Shown: positions 60,385 to 64,000 of the stretch, one piece after another | Numbering within the stretch: position 1 is the stretch's first letter | Layout of the letters: each line of letters starts with the position of its first letter | Source of the DNA: Sipunculus nudus | Taxonomy: Eukaryota; Annelida; Sipuncula; Golfingiida; Sipunculidae | DNA: 64,000 nucleotides | Reading direction: 5' to 3' | Assembly: GCA_026874595.1 (NCBI GenBank) | Contig: CM049313.1 | Span: forward strand, 19,405,508-19,469,507 | Notes under the pieces: generated by a model | Told to the model about the DNA's origin: nothing | What the model saw: only the letters and a program-made list of their open reading frames with translations | Database searches by the model: none | Position numbers and translations under genes: made by a program

Positions 60385-61443
60385 TAAGTGTCCACTTTGA
60401 AAATTTAAAACTTGAAATGATTTAAAATTATTATTTTTTAATTGAATATATCTCGAAATTAGCATAGGGTATATGTGTGGAAATAGTATCATTTGAAAGT
60501 ACATACAAATATCTCCATTCTTTTTTTATATATATTAATAGTCTTTTTTTCATAATGAATTTTAAATAAAAAAAATGTGTGATATTAACAATACTTATTT
60601 CGTTTAAATAACGTATTTCTACTACACTAAAATCGATATAGGAAAAAGAAAAAACGCATTTTAGAATACTTTTTGATTTACCTATATGCAAAATTTGAAG
60701 ACTCTATATTCGATGGTTTTTGAGAAATATCGCTCTGAAGACCACTGTCTCCTGAAAAACAGACTACTGTTTTGAGAAAACGGCCAAAAACTGTTTGGTA
60801 AGAGAAATTTCGTTTTTAGTGGAAAACAGGGATATAAGCGCAAGTGTCAGCTGCCCATGTGTGTAACATTCTAGACCTTGTAGTAATAGTTATTAAAATG
60901 TTGCTGAATTAAAGACCTGCCAGGGTTGGATTTTTAACTTGGAAAATGAAAACACTAAAATGCAGCATCACATTTCATGTAATATAAGTAAAAAAATATG
61001 GTAAAAAAATTATTCTTTTGCACTAGAATACATACACCTACACTATGTATGTATTTCATAAGCATGTATTTGCATTTCATTGACTCAACTGATGATCCAT
61101 TGATGTTATTGTGGGTTGCAATATTAGCATTATGGTTTGGCAATCAGTTACACAAATGATTTCTTAAGTCACTAGTGGTGAGAGAGCAGATTCCGAGTTC
61201 CTGCATGGTGAATAGTGAGTGAGTAGATAATGAATATATATTGGTCTAGCAACTGTCCTCATAACCAGGGATTAATGAATGTAATAATAAGCTTTTTAAT
61301 TTAATTTGAATATTAAGTATACCTTTCATTGCAAAAACATAATTTTTTAGGAATTTAACCAGTCCTGCTATCTGAATGAAGCCTATGGTTATATAGGCCT
61401 ATATGTATCCAGGCCTACTATTCCTTCAGTCATATATGCTTTG

Positions 61444-61448
<5 letters not shown>

Positions 61449-61506
<58 letters not shown>

Positions 61507-61516
61507 CATACATACA
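61449..61516. repeat. (TA)n followed by (TACA)n
   Basis: A TA run to about 61502, then TACATACATACA. Confidence 0.95.
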
Positions 61517-61600
61517 GTGAAACATCGTTGTGTCGAACTCGCTTAAGTCGAATACCCCGCTTATGTCGAAGTTATAGACCCGATATTCCGGAATACTGGA
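61514..61600 (+). mobile_element. Half of a TACAGTGAAAC-type MITE
   Basis: TACAGTGAAACATCGTTGTG, TCGAACTCGCTTAAGTCGAA resembles the left ends of the elements at 24306 and 53807. No matching right end is visible. It is nested in the 9-bp-duplication element. Confidence 0.45.
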
Positions 61601-61831
61601 TATAGAATATCACACATTTAGGTAGCTGACACAGTGAAATCAGCTAAAGCATTGTCGGCTGCGCAGTGGGTGGAGTGTGGACTGTCTAGGCAGCCGACAG
61701 TGTAGACATTGTCGGCTGCCTAGACACTCCAGAGGTCTGACACTCTGCAGCCGACATTGTCGGCTGCCTAGACACTTCCTAGATTTAATTGCACAGAATG
61801 CATGACGTGTTGATTCACACAGAATTTGCAC

Positions 61832-61851
61832 GGGGGGGGGGGGGGGGGGGG
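61832..61851. repeat. Poly-G run
   Basis: About 20 consecutive G. Confidence 0.9.
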
Positions 61852-62937
61852 GATTGAACCATATGTTTCGGCATCATAGATTTTTAAAACCTAGCGTTCA
61901 AGAATTAAACTGCCTCAGGTCACCGAACATGTCATTTCTGAATTCGAAGCATATGGTCTATAGGCTAAGTAAGTAAGACCTGGAACATGCAACTGGACTA
62001 CGGAACTAAATCTGGCGATGTGTCTATTGATACACATTTAGGCCTATATAGGCTTACTTCAAGTTAACACACACTTTTTCAGTTGTTTTGCTGGGACAGT
62101 ATTTTTGCTGTTTCTCGTATGTTTTAATTCTTTTATTTTTATGTAATATAGAATATGACAGCATTTACTAACATACAAAATATATTTGAAAGCAATATCG
62201 TGAAAAATTAGGTGGACAGGGTTGTTGGAACAGAGTATATATATATTAGAATGTATTGGTTCTGTAAAAGTTGCCAGTAAAAGTATCAGGGCGGAGTCCA
62301 ACTTTAAATGAAATGTCCCCGCTACATAAATTTTCCGTGTATATACATTAATGTAGTTTCATTTTAGTCCTGTAGATTCAGTTGAAATTGCCACATGATA
62401 TATACATGAACACGTACATGCAAGACTTGAACACGTGTATACCAATCGCGTGTGGAAGTGTTTGTTGGAAAATATCTGACTATCGCGACATCTACTGTCA
62501 ACAAAGGAAACAAAAGCAGCTGTTTTTCCATTCTCCACGCAAACGTTGATTTATAACAGGCTTGTAAGCAAGCAGGCCAATATGTGTGGAGATGGAAAAT
62601 TTCGTCTGCTCTTGGCGGTGAAATAAAATTACGAACGAGCATTGCTGCCGAAGAACTGGACGAAAAGGCAGGTTGATACTGAAATATCTTTTGCTGTTTC
62701 CGTGGACATAGAACAACACGCACCAGTGAATCATATTTCTCTGAATATTGCTTCAGATACTGGCTATTTTGTTTCTCAATCACTTGTTATGGGTTCATAA
62801 CTGAAATGAGATTTCCGGGTCACCTGGTGTGTAATTCTCAGCCTTGCACCAAGGCAACTCAATCACATTAATAGTAATAGTAATACATCAATGTCATCAA
62901 CAGAATTACAATTTTAATATTGTATTTATAATAGTAC

Positions 62938-62940
<3 letters not shown>

Positions 62941-62995
<55 letters not shown>

Positions 62996-63004
62996 TATAT
63001 ATAT
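62941..63004. repeat. (TA)n microsatellite
   Basis: A TA run with one AAA interruption. Confidence 0.95.
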
Positions 63005-63236
63005 GATTATAGACCTATAATCCGTCCCAGTACCCTTGTCTGCAAAGACTGCATGTTTTTTTCGCCATAATTATTTAAAGATTATTCTTAAAATGCCCTT
63101 TGGCCTGAAGTAGATAAACAGATATTCCGCTGATTTTGTGTAAAGTATTTTTATATCATGAAAAACGTATTAATTTACTTTGCGACTCTTTTGCGTTATT
63201 TTGCTGAAATACCGTAGATGGCATCTTCCCGGTACT

Positions 63237-63346
63237 GCTGGACCTAGTCCATACTTGAACCTCTATGTCCTATGATACTTCTGCTGGATCTCCGTCCAGC
63301 AGAGGTATCATAGGACATAGAGGTCCATGTGTGAACTATGCTGGAC
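63237..63346. repeat. Long hairpin, ~53-nt arms with a 4-nt loop
   Basis: ACCTCTATGTCCTATGATAC, CTGCTGGAT in the left arm pairs with GTCCAGCAGAGGTATCATAG, GACATAGAGGT in the right arm. The ends GCTGGACC-like and GCTGGACC also pair. Mismatches cluster toward the base. It could be a small palindromic transposon remnant or a structured RNA. Confidence 0.8.
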
Positions 63347-64000
63347 CATACATTCCTCAATGTTGCACTTTCCATGTCTATGACTGCGTTTGGTGTTTGT
63401 TAGACAACAGTGACGTCACAAAGACATCACAGTGATCGGTCCCTCATCACCTTCAATTGACTGACGTCAGAAGTTTGACTGGCTTGTTTATTATCAGTTC
63501 TCAGGCAAGGAATTGTCCGCCACGTTCGGACTCCATTTATCTGTGATATCGAGTCCGACCGTCTGGCGGTGAGAGTTCACCTTGCGGTACATGTATGGAG
63601 GGACCTGTAACATGAAATACCACTGCTTGTTGTGTGATAGAGAAGCAATCTTATATTTATATATAGAAAGAAACTTATTATGTATCAAATTAAATCGATA
63701 TATCACCTTTATGTGCGCCTGTAAATGTTTTTTATCCTTTGAACTACCGGGGTTCAGTTGTTGCATGCACAACAGGACACTGCCGGAAAAAGGAATCCCA
63801 TGCTAATTAGGTGGACAATCTATGCAAAAGAGGAATTCAGGGGGCTTTTCCTAGAAATGCCAGTGCCATGCATTTGAATAGACCATATTTTCATAAGCAT
63901 CCTTCCCATCATACATGGCGTGTTGTCAATGATGCTTATTTCCTATTGGCTGTTCAAACTTGAAGGCTCCAGCGGTCCGATGGAAATGAAGTAATATCTG
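63347..64000. other. Window end, no exon supported
   Basis: A 67-base open stretch between TCTCAG and GCG|GTGAGA (63505-63571) looks exon-like in one frame. Its phase does not fit the preceding IP3R-like exon, so it is not called. Confidence 0.35.

Larger units (their letters stand above)
60079..61779. mobile_element. 1.7-kb DNA element with perfect 9-bp target duplication
   Basis: GGAAGTGTCTAGGCAGCCGA is inverted at the right end (TCGGCTGCCTAGACACTTCC, ending 61779). Both ends are flanked by TAGATTTAA (60070-60078 and 61780-61788), a perfect 9-bp target site duplication. The inverted arms run about 120-145 bp and contain further GTCGGCTGC palindromes. The interior is AT-rich with TA tracts and no transposase frame, so it is non-autonomous. 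A 9-bp duplication is typical of Mutator-like elements, an inference. It sits in an IP3R-like intron. Confidence 0.88.
61789..63236. other. Intronic stretch, no exon supported
   Basis: Contains a poly-G run at 61832-61851 and a TA tract at 62941-63004. A 139-codon minus-strand frame (62364-62783) shows no recognised domain. Confidence 0.4.

Noticed and set aside
62364-62783. 139-codon minus-strand frame
   Set aside because: No domain, no splice support, low-complexity Ser stretch; likely chance.
63505-63571. Next IP3R-like exon
   Set aside because: The only open frame starts with one leftover base, whereas the preceding exon ends in phase 0, and the peptide does not resemble the receptor.

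Overview
This looks like nuclear DNA of an invertebrate animal, most likely a marine lophotrochozoan and perhaps a bivalve mollusc. It is AT-rich and eukaryotic, with spliced exons, very long introns, a tRNA-like short element, many microsatellites, long poly-G/C runs and many small inverted-repeat elements. The bivalve guess rests on the general look of the repeats, in particular a family opening with a CAGCTGA palindrome followed by a GTCC-rich tract. It is inference, not proof.

Gene content is sparse. The best gene is on the + strand in the right half: the 5' end of a divergent inositol 1,4,5-trisphosphate receptor-like calcium-channel gene. Three exons (54051-54151, 56519-56592, 59788-59918) have canonical splice sites and join in frame. 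Together they give about 96 residues resembling the start of the IP3R N-terminal (suppressor, beta-trefoil) domain. A phase-compatible first coding exon may lie at 37082-37138. The gene continues past the right edge. On the left, one clear orphan exon (14093-14315, + strand) encodes a cold-shock/OB-fold-like domain. A degraded relative may lie at 25627-25914.

The rest is repeats. From left to right: a TA tract and a tandem trimer of a tRNA-derived element (1.5-2.2 kb); a 45-bp minisatellite (4.9-5.5 kb); LINE tails and a 524-bp tandem duplication (7.3-8.8 kb); a TTAAGGCC-ended MITE (12.1 kb); a 4.4-kb element with 17-bp inverted ends, containing a THAP-domain remnant, a LINE tail and a nested 1.7-kb TA-flanked palindromic element (16.2-20.6 kb); several 140-195 bp tandem arrays (20.6-28.4 kb); a minus-strand LINE reverse-transcriptase remnant (31.3-31.9 kb); small inverted-repeat elements (33-36 kb); a 3.2-kb CAGCTGA-family element (37.5-40.6 kb); and a 780-bp ATT/AAT array (48 kb). 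Inside the IP3R-like introns lie two copies of a 360-bp repeat carrying a CTCF-like motif, a 1.7-kb element with a perfect 9-bp target duplication (60.1-61.8 kb) and a long hairpin (63.2 kb).

The most unusual observation is at 58871-59809. About 19 diverged copies of a ~46-bp unit fill the end of an intron, and the last copy is the real 3' splice site plus the first ~22 coding bases of the IP3R-like exon. The array is therefore a chain of decoy acceptors. The nearest decoy lies exactly 30 nt upstream and would extend the exon in frame.
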